NCBI RefSeq assembly: GCF_002245535.1
Contig: NZ_NKCN01000011.1
Span: 111,052-175,051 of the forward strand
Length of the DNA: 64,000 nt
Direction of reading: 5' to 3'
DNA from: Mycobacterium lehmannii
Lineage (GTDB): Bacteria > Actinomycetota > Actinomycetes > Mycobacteriales > Mycobacteriaceae
Numbering within the stretch: position 1 is the first letter of the stretch; every line of letters begins with the position of its first letter. Below are positions 36,264 to 44,661 of the stretch, one piece after another. The notes beneath the pieces were generated by a model. The model was not told where the DNA came from. It searched no databases and saw only the letters and a list, made by a program, of their open reading frames with translations. Made by a program: the position numbers and the translations under genes.

Positions 36264-36548
36264 ATGACCTATCTCGAGAGCATTCTGAAGGTACTGGTGG
36301 TCGGGCTGGTCCTGGGCGCGGGACTGCCCGCGTTGTTCGCCACCGGCTTGATGGCCTTTTCGAGCGGCGCCGGCGACGAGTCCGCCGACGGCACCGTGAC
36401 CGCACCCAACCGGGTCCGCAAATACCTCGGCGTCGGTTTGTTCGTGTTCGTCGGATGGGTGATCGTCACCGCGGTGCTGTGGATCACCAGGGGCACGATC
36501 ATCCACCACACGGGGATCGACCTGTTCCCCTTCATGCCGCAGAAATGA
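36264..36548 (+). CDS. Small membrane protein (Rv0544c-like)
   Basis: A 94-residue protein with two hydrophobic helices (about residues 8-30 and 55-76), equivalent to Rv0544c, which accompanies pitA in mycobacteria. ATG 36264 follows a GAGGAA ribosome site. The proximity to pitA suggests an accessory role in phosphate transport, not shown. It is followed by a DUF3349 gene at 36562. Confidence 0.82.
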   Translation: MTYLESILKVLVVGLVLGAGLPALFATGLMAFSSGAGDESADGTVTAPNRVRKYLGVGLFVFVGWVIVTAVLWITRGTIIHHTGIDLFPFMPQK

Positions 36549-36561
36549 GTTGCGCCACACC

Positions 36562-36864
36562 ATGACCGAGAACCGCACCGTGCTGGACAGCGTGCTCAAC
36601 TGGCTGCGCCGCGGATATCCGGAGGGCGTGCCACCCACGGACTACTTCCCGCTGCTCGCGCTGCTGAAGCGCTCGCTCGCCGAGGACGAAGTGGTCAGCG
36701 CCGCGCAGGCGGTGCTCCGCAGCGCGAACTCGGACATCGTCACCGAAGCCGACATCCGCGCGGCAATCCACCAGGTCACCGCGCAAGAGCCGAATCCCGA
36801 AGAGATGCACCAGGTGGCGTCGCGGCTGGCGTCGGTCGGCTGGCCGCTGGCCCCCGCGCGCTGA
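36562..36864 (+). CDS. DUF3349 protein, second copy
   Basis: A 100-residue DUF3349 protein, with LNWLRRGYPEGVPPTDYFPL and the family ending VGWPLAP. It is a paralogue of the gene at 34463 but clearly diverged. ATG 36562 is chosen. It follows the small membrane gene by 13 nt, so it is in the pitA transcription unit. The two DUF3349 genes bracket pitA in opposite orientations. Confidence 0.85.
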   Translation: MTENRTVLDSVLNWLRRGYPEGVPPTDYFPLLALLKRSLAEDEVVSAAQAVLRSANSDIVTEADIRAAIHQVTAQEPNPEEMHQVASRLASVGWPLAPAR

Positions 36865-36876
36865 GTTTCTGGTTCG

Positions 36877-37248
36877 TCACCGCCGGGTGTCGCGGCGCAG
36901 CGGGTGCGTCTCGGGCACCTGAACGAAGATCAGCAGCACGCCGTCGGGGTCGTTGACGTGCATCTCATGCAGACCCCACGGTTCCTCACGTGCCTCCCGC
37001 GCGATCGGTACACCCCGGCCGGACAGTTCCTTCTCGGTGGCGTACACGTCGCGCACCTGAAGCCACATCGTGCCGCCCGCCCGAGGACCACCGTGACCGG
37101 CGAGTTCGATCAACGACTGGCCGGCGTAGAAGACCGTGCCCGCTCCGTAGTCGCGGGCGATCGCCAGCCCCAACTCGTCGCGGTAGAAGGTCAGGGAACG
37201 CTGATAGTCCGCCGGCCGAATGAGCATCCGGCTGGCCAGAATCTCCAT
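36877..37248 (-). CDS. VOC/glyoxalase-family protein (Rv0546c-like)
   Basis: A 123-residue single-domain VOC protein, equivalent to Rv0546c. It begins MEILASRMLIRPADYQRSLTFY and has a metal-ligand-like region with LHEMHVNDPDGVLLIFVQ. VOC proteins are glyoxalases, dioxygenases or binding proteins; the specific activity is unclear. ATG 37248. It follows the acyl-CoA ligase gene by 19 nt on the same strand, so it is likely the last gene of an SDR - ligase - VOC operon. Confidence 0.85.
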   Translation of the reverse strand: MEILASRMLIRPADYQRSLTFYRDELGLAIARDYGAGTVFYAGQSLIELAGHGGPRAGGTMWLQVRDVYATEKELSGRGVPIAREAREEPWGLHEMHVNDPDGVLLIFVQVPETHPLRRDTRR

Positions 37249-37267
37249 GACATCGTGTCTATCACGC

Positions 37268-38809
37268 TCAGCCGATCCGCCGCCCGACACCTTCCCAATA
37301 GGGTTCGCGCAGCGCGCGCTTGAGGATCTTGCCGCTGGGGGTGCGGGGCAGGTCTTCGGCGAACGACACCGACTTGGGTAGCTTGAATCCCGCCAGCCGC
37401 TCACGTGCATACGCGATGAGGTCAGCCTCGCTGGGGGAGCAGCCCACCGCCGGCACCACGACGGCCTTCACCGCCTCACCCCACGTCGGGTCCGGCACGC
37501 CGATCACCGCCACGTCGGCGATATCCGGGTGTGTCATCAGAACGTTCTCGATCTCGGTCGGATACACGTTCTCGCCGCCGGACACGATCATGTCCTTGAC
37601 CCGGTCGTGCAGGTACACATAACCCTCGGCGTCGACGTAGCCGGCGTCGCCGGTCTTCAACCAGCCGTCCGGGGTGACAGTGGCGGCCGTAGCGGCGGGG
37701 TTGTTCCAGTAGCCGCGCATGTTCTGGCGCGAGCGTGTCCACAGCTCGCCGACAGTCCCGGTGGGGACGCCGCGGCCCGCGCCATCGACGATGCGGACCT
37801 CGACCCACCCGAACGGCTTACCGCAGGAGCGCAGCAGTTCGGGGTCGTGACGGTCGAGTTGGGTGATGGATCCGGTGGTTTCGGTCTGCCCGTACACCTG
37901 CAGCAGATCGCAGTTGAACCGCTCGAGCGCCCGGACGAGGACGTCGTCGGTGATCGGCGATGCGCCGTAGACGATGGCGCGCAGGGCCGAGAAGTCCGTC
38001 GTCTCCACCCCCGGCGTTTCCAGCAGTCGCTGGATCACCACCGGAACCAGCAGCATGTTCGTAATGCCGTGCTGCGCAACGGCATCGAGAATGGCGGTCG
38101 GGTCGACGTCGCGCAGCACGACCGTGCGCGCACCCTCGCACAGACCCACCAGTGCCCAGCCGGAGCCGGCCATGTGGAACATCGGCATCACGGCCAGGCT
38201 CACGCTGTCGGCGTCGAAGCGCCATTTGTCGGCGATCCCGGTGGCCTTGCAGAAGTAGTTGTCGTTGGTCAGCATCACGCCCTTGGGCGCTCCGGTGGTG
38301 CCGGAGGTGTACATCAGAAACGCGACATCGTCTGGTTGCGTTGCGACGCAGGGGTCGTCGGCGGGATAGGCGCCCATCCAGCGATCGAACTCCGGCCACC
38401 GGGGGTGCTCGCCGACGGCGACGACCAGTGCCGTCAGCCGGTCCTCGATCGCCTCGACGTGACAGAAGAAGTCGGCGCCGACGATCACCACCTTTACGTC
38501 GGCGTCGTCGATGATGTGCAGCATCTCAGGTGGTGCCAGTCGCCAGTTGACCGGCACCACGACCGCGCCGAGTTTGGACAGCGCACAGGCGACTTCGAAG
38601 AACTCGATGCCGTTCTTCTCGATGAACGCGACCCGGTCGCCGAACCCCACACCCGCCGCGCGCAGCGCCTGGGCTACCCGGCTGGACCGGGTATCGAGGT
38701 CACCGAACGTCGTGGTGCGATCACCGGCGATCAATGCGACCGCGTCCGGACGTTCGGCGCCGAAGACGCGTGCGATGTCGGCGACGGTCGCGATGTCGGG
38801 GTGGGGCAT
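37268..38809 (-). CDS. Long-chain fatty acid-CoA ligase (FadD-type)
   Basis: A 513-residue ANL-superfamily ligase. The AMP-binding P-loop is YTSGTTGAPKG, the hinge DAGYVDAEGYVYLHDRVKD, and the catalytic lysine near PRTPSGKILKRALREPYW. Such enzymes make acyl-AMP and then acyl-CoA, or feed acyl-AMP to polyketide synthases. ATG 38809 immediately follows the stop of the SDR gene, so both are translated together. Substrate unknown; the length and ending match mycobacterial FadD proteins. Confidence 0.9.
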   Translation of the reverse strand: MPHPDIATVADIARVFGAERPDAVALIAGDRTTTFGDLDTRSSRVAQALRAAGVGFGDRVAFIEKNGIEFFEVACALSKLGAVVVPVNWRLAPPEMLHIIDDADVKVVIVGADFFCHVEAIEDRLTALVVAVGEHPRWPEFDRWMGAYPADDPCVATQPDDVAFLMYTSGTTGAPKGVMLTNDNYFCKATGIADKWRFDADSVSLAVMPMFHMAGSGWALVGLCEGARTVVLRDVDPTAILDAVAQHGITNMLLVPVVIQRLLETPGVETTDFSALRAIVYGASPITDDVLVRALERFNCDLLQVYGQTETTGSITQLDRHDPELLRSCGKPFGWVEVRIVDGAGRGVPTGTVGELWTRSRQNMRGYWNNPAATAATVTPDGWLKTGDAGYVDAEGYVYLHDRVKDMIVSGGENVYPTEIENVLMTHPDIADVAVIGVPDPTWGEAVKAVVVPAVGCSPSEADLIAYARERLAGFKLPKSVSFAEDLPRTPSGKILKRALREPYWEGVGRRIG

Positions 38810-39694
38810 TTACTTGTTCGGTTGTAGGCGTTGCCGTTTCATCACGGCGTCGACGACCGCGGGTGCGAAGCTGTTGAGCACCTGGGCGCTGACAGCCATC
38901 CGCGGCGCGATCCGCACGGGCCGGGTCTTGGCGGCCGTGACCATCCACTCGGCGGCCTCGTCGGAGGACAGCCCCGGCAATCCGTCGTAGGCGCGAGTGG
39001 GGGCGATCATCGGCGTGCGCACCAACGGATAGAACAGCGTGGTCGAGTGCACTCCGTCAGCGCTCCACTCGGTTTCGATGACTCGGCTCACCGCGGTCAG
39101 CGCCGCCTTCGACGCGTTGTACACCGAGAACAACGGCGACGACTCGCTGAGCACACCCCAGGTGGACACGTTGATGATGTGGCCGTCGCGCCGCTCGCGC
39201 ATGCCCGGCGCCAGGCCGCGGATCAGTCGCAACGGCCCGTAGTAGTTGATCGCCATGGTGCGTTCGACGTCGTGCCAACGGTCCAGCGACTCGGCCAACG
39301 GTCTGCGGATCGACCGGCCGGCATTGTTGATCAGGATGTCGACGCCTCCGAGCTCAGTGACGACACGTTCGACCAGCCCGTCGACCGCCTCGAGATCCGA
39401 CAGGTCGCAGGCGTGTGCCCTGGCGTCCCCGCCGTCGTCGGCGATCCGGTCGACCAGCGCGTCCAGCAGCTCCTGTCGGCGTGCCGCCACCACCACGATG
39501 GCGCCGCGGCGGGCGAACTTCTCCGCGGCCGCCTCGCCGATCCCCGATGACGCGCCCGTGAGCAGGATGCGCTTACCCCGCAGGTCAACGATGTCGCGGC
39601 CGGGCTGGTACTGCAGCAACTCGGGGACCACGGGCGGGCGCATGGTGGTCAGGACGAGTTGGTCGGCCAACCGCCGCAACGGGCTCTTGCTCAC
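38810..39694 (-). CDS. Short-chain dehydrogenase (Rv0547c-like)
   Basis: A 294-residue classical short-chain dehydrogenase/reductase, equivalent in length and place to Rv0547c. The NADP motif is TGASSGIGEAAAEKF, NNAG follows, and the catalytic serine, tyrosine and lysine are in NVSTWG and SVYNASKAALTAV. Start GTG 39694, giving 294 residues; an ATG at 39742 adds 16 residues. It is the first gene of an SDR - FadD - VOC operon. Substrate unknown, probably a lipid. Confidence 0.9.
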   Translation of the reverse strand: MSKSPLRRLADQLVLTTMRPPVVPELLQYQPGRDIVDLRGKRILLTGASSGIGEAAAEKFARRGAIVVVAARRQELLDALVDRIADDGGDARAHACDLSDLEAVDGLVERVVTELGGVDILINNAGRSIRRPLAESLDRWHDVERTMAINYYGPLRLIRGLAPGMRERRDGHIINVSTWGVLSESSPLFSVYNASKAALTAVSRVIETEWSADGVHSTTLFYPLVRTPMIAPTRAYDGLPGLSSDEAAEWMVTAAKTRPVRIAPRMAVSAQVLNSFAPAVVDAVMKRQRLQPNK

Positions 39695-39711
39695 GAGGGG
39701 TGAGTCTAGGC

Positions 39712-39768
39712 GAGCGGCTTGTGCACGAGAACGCGCGCTCACCGCTCCAGAACGTGCACAAATCGCTC
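39712..39768. repeat. Dispersed hairpin element, family A, copy 5 (divergent)
   Basis: Inverted repeat with GAGCG and TTGTGCAC (39712-39726) against GTGCACAA and CGCTC (39754-39768), two mismatches between blocks. The ends resemble family A (GCGAGCG...CGCTC). It lies in the 198-nt gap between the SDR gene start and the menB stop, beside a family B copy. Confidence 0.5.
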
Positions 39769-39839
39769 AGTTGCGGCCGGCGGCCAGCAGACCCGACGAC
39801 GGGAACTTCAGCCCGGGCGCCGTCGCACCCTGACTAGCG

Positions 39840-39891
39840 ATTCCGGTGCGCTACCAGTCGCTCAGCGATTGCTAGTGCACCCAAACCGCCG
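39840..39891. repeat. Dispersed hairpin element, family B, copy 3 (divergent)
   Basis: The centre matches copy 1 closely: GGTGCGCTAC then CAGTCGCTCAGCGATTG, then AGTGCACCC, with a CGCT/AGCG inner stem. The outer arms have decayed. It ends 1 nt before the menB stop codon (39893-39895). Confidence 0.65.
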
Positions 39892-39892
39892 C

Positions 39893-40804
39893 CTAAAAGT
39901 AGCGCGGGAAGGCGCTCCAGTCGGGGTCGCGCTTCTCCAGGAACGCGTCGCGACCCTCGACCGCTTCGTCGGTCATGTACGCCAATCGTGTTGCCTCACC
40001 GGCGAACAGCTGCTGACCGACCAAACCGTCGTCGGTGAGGTTGAACGCGTACTTGAGCATCCGGATCGCCTGCGGAGACTTGCCGTTGATCTCCGAAGCC
40101 CACTGCAGCGCGACGGTCTCCAGTTCGGCGTGGTCGACAACGGCGTTGACCGCACCCATCGCGTGCATCTGCTCGGCGGTGTAGGGGCGGCCAAGGAAGA
40201 AGATCTCGCGGGCGAACTTCTGGCCGACCTGTTTGGCCAGATACGCGCTGCCGTATCCGCCGTCGAAGCTGCCGACGTCGGCGTCGGTCTGCTTGAACCG
40301 GGCGTGCTCGCGGCTGGCCAGCGTCAGGTCGCACACCGCGTGCAGGCTGTGTCCACCGCCGGCGGCCCACCCGTTGACCAGACAGATCACCGGTTTGGGC
40401 ATGAACCGGATCAGCCGCTGCACCTCCAGGATGTGCAGGCGCCCGGCGCGCGCCGGGTCGACGGTTTCGGCGGTCTCGCCCGACGCGTACTGGTAACCGC
40501 TGCGGCCGCGGATCCGCTGATCCCCGCCCGAGCAGAACGCCCATCCGCCGTCCTTCGGTGAGGGCCCGTTTCCGGTCAGCAGCACCACACCGACATCCGA
40601 TGACATCCGTGCGTGGTCGAGGACGCGGTACAGCTCGTCGACGGTGTGCGGCCGAAACGCGTTGCGCACCTCGGGCCGGTCGAACGCGACGCGCACCGTG
40701 GGCCGCGGAACGCCGTCGACGACGTGGCGGTGATAGGTGATGTCGGTCAGTTCGAAGCCCTCGATGGGCTGCCACAACGACGAGTCAAAGGGGTTGTCAC
40801 TCAC
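39893..40804 (-). CDS. menB: 1,4-Dihydroxy-2-naphthoyl-CoA synthase
   Basis: Closes the second ring of the naphthoquinone from o-succinylbenzoyl-CoA. The 303-residue crotonase-fold protein has the oxyanion region GWAAGGGHSLHAVC and the active-site SFDGGYGSAYLAKQVGQKF. Start is GTG 40804, overlapping the stop of the DDN-like gene just upstream (GTGA). That coupling puts a putative F420-type reductase directly in the menB transcript. Equivalent to Rv0548c. Confidence 0.96.
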   Translation of the reverse strand: MSDNPFDSSLWQPIEGFELTDITYHRHVVDGVPRPTVRVAFDRPEVRNAFRPHTVDELYRVLDHARMSSDVGVVLLTGNGPSPKDGGWAFCSGGDQRIRGRSGYQYASGETAETVDPARAGRLHILEVQRLIRFMPKPVICLVNGWAAGGGHSLHAVCDLTLASREHARFKQTDADVGSFDGGYGSAYLAKQVGQKFAREIFFLGRPYTAEQMHAMGAVNAVVDHAELETVALQWASEINGKSPQAIRMLKYAFNLTDDGLVGQQLFAGEATRLAYMTDEAVEGRDAFLEKRDPDWSAFPRYF

Positions 40805-41250
40805 GGGGTTACCTTATCGATGCGGAATACCGGGCAGCGACCGGCGAGCGCCTCGAACTCGTCGGGGTCGGGTCCGGTGACCAGTCCGGCGCTCTTGATG
40901 AAGTCCACCCCGGTGGGCACCTTCGAAGGGAACTCCCGCAACAACGGTCGCGCCTTGTCGACGGGCATCTCCACCATCCGCACACGTTCGCTGCGGCGGC
41001 CGATGTGCAGCGTGACCTCACCGGCCGCCCTGACGTTGGCGGCCCAGTCGGAGCCGGGTACCCCGCCGACCACGTAGCGCTGACCATCGACCTCCATCGG
41101 GGTGACCGGGGTGGACCGCATCTTGCCGGTCTTGCGTCCCGGTACGGACAGCACGACGGGTCCTTTCTCCCCGAGGATGCCGAGCTTCTGCAGGCCGATC
41201 ATCACCTTGTTGACGTACTTCAACCACCACGGGAGGCGAATGTCGGACAT
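40801..41250 (-). CDS. Deazaflavin-dependent nitroreductase-family protein, tandem copy 1
   Basis: A 149-residue DDN-family protein. It has SVPGRKTGKMRSTPVTPM and the barrel segments WAANVRAAGEVTLHIGRRSE. ATG 41250. Its stop overlaps menB (GTGA), and it is preceded by a paralogue 10 nt upstream; both share RKTGK-RSTP-TPM, ending in PVFR. Quinone-reductase activity in the family makes the link to menaquinone interesting, though unproven. Confidence 0.85.
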   Translation of the reverse strand: MSDIRLPWWLKYVNKVMIGLQKLGILGEKGPVVLSVPGRKTGKMRSTPVTPMEVDGQRYVVGGVPGSDWAANVRAAGEVTLHIGRRSERVRMVEMPVDKARPLLREFPSKVPTGVDFIKSAGLVTGPDPDEFEALAGRCPVFRIDKVTP

Positions 41251-41260
41251 GGCGCAAACG

Positions 41261-41716
41261 CTACGTGATCGGATCGACGCGGAACACCGGCAGCCGGCCC
41301 GCCATCCCCTCGAGCTCGTCGGGTGTCCCGGTCTCCAACACACCCGCCCGCGTCATCACGTCGACACCGACGGGAACCTGCGCCGGGAACTGCCGCAGCA
41401 CCGGGCGCGCCTCGTCAGGGGTGAGCTCGACGAGGCGCACCCGCTCCGAGCGCCGGCCCTGACGCAGCGTGACATGGTTCGCCGCACGGGCGTTGCGCAC
41501 CCAGTCCGCGCCCGGGTAGCCGTTGATGACGTAGCGGGCGCCGTCGACGAACATCGGCGTGATCGGCGTCGACCGTGGCTTGCCGGTCTTACGGCCCGGC
41601 ACCGTCAACACCACAGGCGACTCGTGCCGCGAGATCGGCAGCCCGAGGCGCAGCAGCACCATCACCAACTTGTTGGCGAATTTGAGCCACCGCGGGGGCG
41701 CCATCCGATCGCCCAT
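41261..41716 (-). CDS. Deazaflavin-dependent nitroreductase-family protein, tandem copy 2
   Basis: A 151-residue DDN-family protein, a tandem paralogue of the gene at 40801, with LTVPGRKTGKPRSTPITPMF and ARAANHVTLRQGRRSE. ATG 41716 (MGDRMAPPRW), with a second ATG at 41704. It lies 10 nt before the next gene on the minus strand and 16 nt after the HAD gene, suggesting one operon HAD - DDN - DDN - menB. The duplicates differ enough not to be recent. Confidence 0.85.
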   Translation of the reverse strand: MGDRMAPPRWLKFANKLVMVLLRLGLPISRHESPVVLTVPGRKTGKPRSTPITPMFVDGARYVINGYPGADWVRNARAANHVTLRQGRRSERVRLVELTPDEARPVLRQFPAQVPVGVDVMTRAGVLETGTPDELEGMAGRLPVFRVDPIT

Positions 41717-41732
41717 CCCGTGAGGCTATCGC

Positions 41733-42419
41733 TCAGACCGCGACGCCGTAGCCGGACAACGCGGTTCGCAGACCGTCCGGGCGCTCGGTGGTCGGCAACG
41801 GATCGACCAGGGCGAACCGGCAGCCCACCGCGCGGGCGCCGCCGTCGGCCTCGTCGCTGTCCCCGATCATCAACGCAGACGCGGCGTCCACGCCCAGCCG
41901 GTCCAATGCGAACTCGAAGATCGCCGGGCTGGGTTTGACCGCGCCGACTTCGAAGGACAACACGAACTCGTCGACGAATTCGGCCGCACCGAGGGACACG
42001 AACGCCGGTCGCACGTCGAAGGCGATGTTCGACACCACCGCCGTCCTGATGTGCTTGCGATGCAAACCCTGCAGCACCTCGGCGGTGTCGGGATACGGAG
42101 TCCAGTTCATCGGGTCGATCAGCAGCCCGTACAGCGATTCGGCGTGCTCGTCGGCCAACCCGGACTCGCGCAGCACGTGCAGATACGCCTCGCGATGAAG
42201 ATGCGGCGCCAGATCGCGGTTCACCCATACGCGGTGAGCCTCCGGAGTCATCTCGACGTGCTGGCCCGTCGGCGCGGTCATCCGGCGCATCAACTCGGCC
42301 TGCACATGGCCGTCGACCTCGCGGTCGTCGACCGCAATTCCGTGAAACCAGCTCTCGTCCTCCTCGAGCCGGAACAACGTGCCAGAGAAGTCGAACAGGA
42401 CGGCCTTGATCTCGCTCAT
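41733..42419 (-). CDS. HAD-superfamily hydrolase
   Basis: A 228-residue haloacid dehalogenase-like phosphatase. Motif I is VLFDFSGTLF (nucleophile Asp, acid/base Ser in place of the usual second Asp region DFSGT), motif II VVSNI, motif III lysine in GAVKPSP, motif IV IGDSDEAD. ATG 42419. It starts 10 nt after the sigma-factor gene ends and shares its direction. Substrate unknown. Confidence 0.88.
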   Translation of the reverse strand: MSEIKAVLFDFSGTLFRLEEDESWFHGIAVDDREVDGHVQAELMRRMTAPTGQHVEMTPEAHRVWVNRDLAPHLHREAYLHVLRESGLADEHAESLYGLLIDPMNWTPYPDTAEVLQGLHRKHIRTAVVSNIAFDVRPAFVSLGAAEFVDEFVLSFEVGAVKPSPAIFEFALDRLGVDAASALMIGDSDEADGGARAVGCRFALVDPLPTTERPDGLRTALSGYGVAV

Positions 42420-42429
42420 TGCGCCGATG

Positions 42430-43671
42430 CTACCGGCGAACTCGATTTACCTTGTCGCGCAGCACTTCCCGTTCCCGCTCGTTGTCGGTCATGGCGGCTG
42501 CCCGGTCGAACTCGCCGGCGGCCTCTGCGCCGCGGCCCAACCGGGCGAGCAGTTCGCCGCGCACGCTCGGCAACAGATACGAGCCGTCCAACCCAGTCAA
42601 CGAATCGATGATCTCCAGCCCCGCCTCGGGGCCGTCGGCCATCGCCACCGCCACCGCCCTGTTCAATTCGACGACCGGCGACGGCGCCGCGCGAGCCAAC
42701 CCGTCGTACAGCGTGACGATGCGGTGCCAGTCGGTGTCAGCGGCGGTGGGCGCGGTGGCATGGCACTCGGCGATCGCTGCCTGCAGCGCATAAGGGCCCC
42801 ATCCAGTGCCCTTGCGCCGCAACGTGTTCGCGGTCCGCTCGAGTGCGGCCACCCCGCGTTGGATCTGCGCTCGATCCCATTTCGCCCGGTTCTGGTCCTC
42901 CAGCAGGATCGGCCTGCCGTCGCTGTCGGTGCGGGCGGCGAAGCGCGACGACTGCAGTTCCATCAGCGCCACCAGGCCGTGGACTTCCGGTTCGTCGGGC
43001 ACCAGCGCAGCCAGCACCCGGCCGAGGCGGAGCGCCTCGGTGCACAGCTCGTCGCGGATCCAGCGCTGACCGAACGACGCCGAATAACCCTCGTTGTAGA
43101 TCAGGTAGATCACGCTCAGCACCGCGGACAGCCGCTCCGGATACTCCGAGCGGCCCGGCACCTCGAACGCCACGTTCGCGGCCGCGAGGGCCTTCTTGGC
43201 GCGAGTGATCCGCGCGGCGACCGTCGCGGTGGATGTCAGGAAGGCGCGGGCGATCTCCTCGGTCGTAAGCCCGCCGACGACCCGCAATGTCAACGCGATC
43301 CGGCCTTCGCGCGGCAGCACCGGATGCGCAGAGATGAAGATCAGCCGGAGCACGTCGTCGTCGATGCGGTCGGGGTCCCACGATTCCTCGACGTGGCTTT
43401 CGAGCTCGCGAGCCATCGCGGCGTATTTGCTGTCGAGATTGTCCTGGCGGCGCCACAAGTCGATGGCCTTGCGTTTGGCAACGGTGGTCAACCATGCGCC
43501 GGCGTTGCGCGGTACACCCGTCGTTGGCCACTGCTCAAGCGCGTCGACGAGCGCGTCGGCGGCCAGGTCTTCGGCGAGCCCGACATCGCCGACCGAGCGC
43601 GTCAGAGTCGCGACGATTTTCGCCGCCTCCATGCGCCACACCGCATCGACGGTCGCCTGCACGTCGCTCAC
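42430..43671 (-). CDS. ECF-type RNA polymerase sigma factor (ECF42/DUF6596)
   Basis: A 413-residue sigma factor: sigma-2 (GLAEDLAADALVDALEQWP), sigma-4 (LTTEEIARAFLTSTATVAARI), then a long C-terminal DUF6596 with TPR-like helices (TLYDGLARAAPSPVVELNRAVAVAMADGP is split across that domain). This is the ECF42 type, often paired with a YCII/DGPF protein; one is encoded at 46901, but not adjacent here. Start GTG 43671 (VSDVQATVDAVW). No anti-sigma gene is adjacent, consistent with the type. Confidence 0.88.
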   Translation of the reverse strand: MSDVQATVDAVWRMEAAKIVATLTRSVGDVGLAEDLAADALVDALEQWPTTGVPRNAGAWLTTVAKRKAIDLWRRQDNLDSKYAAMARELESHVEESWDPDRIDDDVLRLIFISAHPVLPREGRIALTLRVVGGLTTEEIARAFLTSTATVAARITRAKKALAAANVAFEVPGRSEYPERLSAVLSVIYLIYNEGYSASFGQRWIRDELCTEALRLGRVLAALVPDEPEVHGLVALMELQSSRFAARTDSDGRPILLEDQNRAKWDRAQIQRGVAALERTANTLRRKGTGWGPYALQAAIAECHATAPTAADTDWHRIVTLYDGLARAAPSPVVELNRAVAVAMADGPEAGLEIIDSLTGLDGSYLLPSVRGELLARLGRGAEAAGEFDRAAAMTDNEREREVLRDKVNRVRR

Positions 43672-43784
43672 GCGTTCATTGTGCCGACGCGGGCTCACGC
43701 AAAAAGAATCGGGACGCGCAATCTACGGTTTCCTGCGGCGTGTCGCAGCGCTTTCGCCGGGCTCGCGACGGAAAGTTAGAAGGT

Positions 43785-43994
43785 ATGACCCACAGGTTGG
43801 TCACAGCGTATTGGGAAGGCCGCAAGGCGTTCCCGCACACGCTCGTCAACCCTTACGCGGGACTGGGGGATCGGGCGATCGCGAGGATGTGGCGGCTGGG
43901 CTGGCAGCGGGCCGCCGACGAGCAGCGGGGCATTCCGAGCGAAGAGGAGCGACTGGCTCGCTTCGCCGCGGAAATCGATGCCCTCCTGGGCTAG
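43785..43994 (+). CDS. 69-residue conserved-type hypothetical protein
   Basis: A small basic protein, ATG 43785, beginning MTHRLVTAYWEGRKAFPHTL and containing RAIARMWRLGWQRA, ending in an acidic EIDALLG. The size and the WRLGWQRA text recall the ribosome modulation factor-like/DUF small proteins that bind RNA or ribosomes, but I cannot identify it with confidence. It overlaps the kinase gene by 17 nt, so it is coupled to it. Confidence 0.6.
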   Translation: MTHRLVTAYWEGRKAFPHTLVNPYAGLGDRAIARMWRLGWQRAADEQRGIPSEEERLARFAAEIDALLG

Positions 43995-44580
43995 TCGCCT
44001 CGACGCGCTGCGGCGCCGACAGCGCCGCGTCGTTCTCGGCGTCACGGGTGCGCCGGGCGTAGGCAAGTCGACACTGGCCGAGGCGATAGCGACCGCGGCC
44101 GGCGATGCGGTGTACGTGCCGATGGACGGCTACCACCTCGCCGACGCCGAACTGCAGCGCCTGGACCGCCTCGACCGCAAAGGCGCCATCGACACCTTCG
44201 ACGCCTACGGGTATCGCGCTCTGCTGCAACGCATCAGGGCCCAGGGCGACGAGACCGTCTACGCGCCGGCGTTTCACCGCGATCTCGAACAGCCCATCGC
44301 CGGCAGCATCGCCGTCCTGCCCGACCATCGCCTGATCGTGACGGAGGGTAATTACCTCCTCGACGACGAGCGCCCATGGCCGACGATCCGCGCCCTGCTC
44401 GACGAGGTGTGGTTCGTCGATGCCCCGCCCGACGTTCGCCGTCGTCGCCTCATCGCCCGCCACGTCGAGTTCGGTAAGTCGCCCGAACAGGCCGAGGCGT
44501 GGGTACGCGCCGTCGACGACCGCAACGCTGCGCGCATCGAAACGGTCCGCGACAGAGTCGATTTCGTGGTCACGCCGTAG
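43978..44580 (+). CDS. P-loop nucleoside/pantothenate kinase-like protein
   Basis: A 200-residue kinase of the uridine kinase/PanK type. Walker A is GVTGAPGVGKSTLAEAI (around residue 24), the acceptor region MDGYHLAD, and VTEGNYLLDDERPW for the Walker B side. Small members phosphorylate sugars, nucleosides or pantothenate, so it may be a fructose/ribulose-type or unknown kinase. ATG 43978 overlaps the previous gene by 17 nt. It faces fadD8 across a family A hairpin. Confidence 0.82.
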   Translation: MPSWASRLDALRRRQRRVVLGVTGAPGVGKSTLAEAIATAAGDAVYVPMDGYHLADAELQRLDRLDRKGAIDTFDAYGYRALLQRIRAQGDETVYAPAFHRDLEQPIAGSIAVLPDHRLIVTEGNYLLDDERPWPTIRALLDEVWFVDAPPDVRRRRLIARHVEFGKSPEQAEAWVRAVDDRNAARIETVRDRVDFVVTP

Positions 44581-44589
44581 CAAACCCCC

Positions 44590-44650
44590 GCGAGCGACCG
44601 TGTCTGCCCGCCGACACGCCGCGAACGCGCGTGCAAAAGGGGTCGCTCGC
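44590..44650. repeat. Dispersed hairpin element, family A, copy 3
   Basis: Perfect 10-bp inverted repeat GCGAGCGACC (44590-44599) and GGTCGCTCGC (44641-44650). The 41-nt centre holds CGACACGCCGCGAA and CGTGCAAAA. It lies between the convergent ends of the kinase gene (44580) and fadD8 (44662), so it may stop both transcripts. Confidence 0.8.
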
Positions 44651-44661
44651 AGCAAGAAAAG

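Noticed and set aside
43785..43994. Toxin-antitoxin pair with the kinase gene
   Set aside because: The small protein lacks antitoxin motifs and the neighbour is a clear P-loop metabolic-type kinase.
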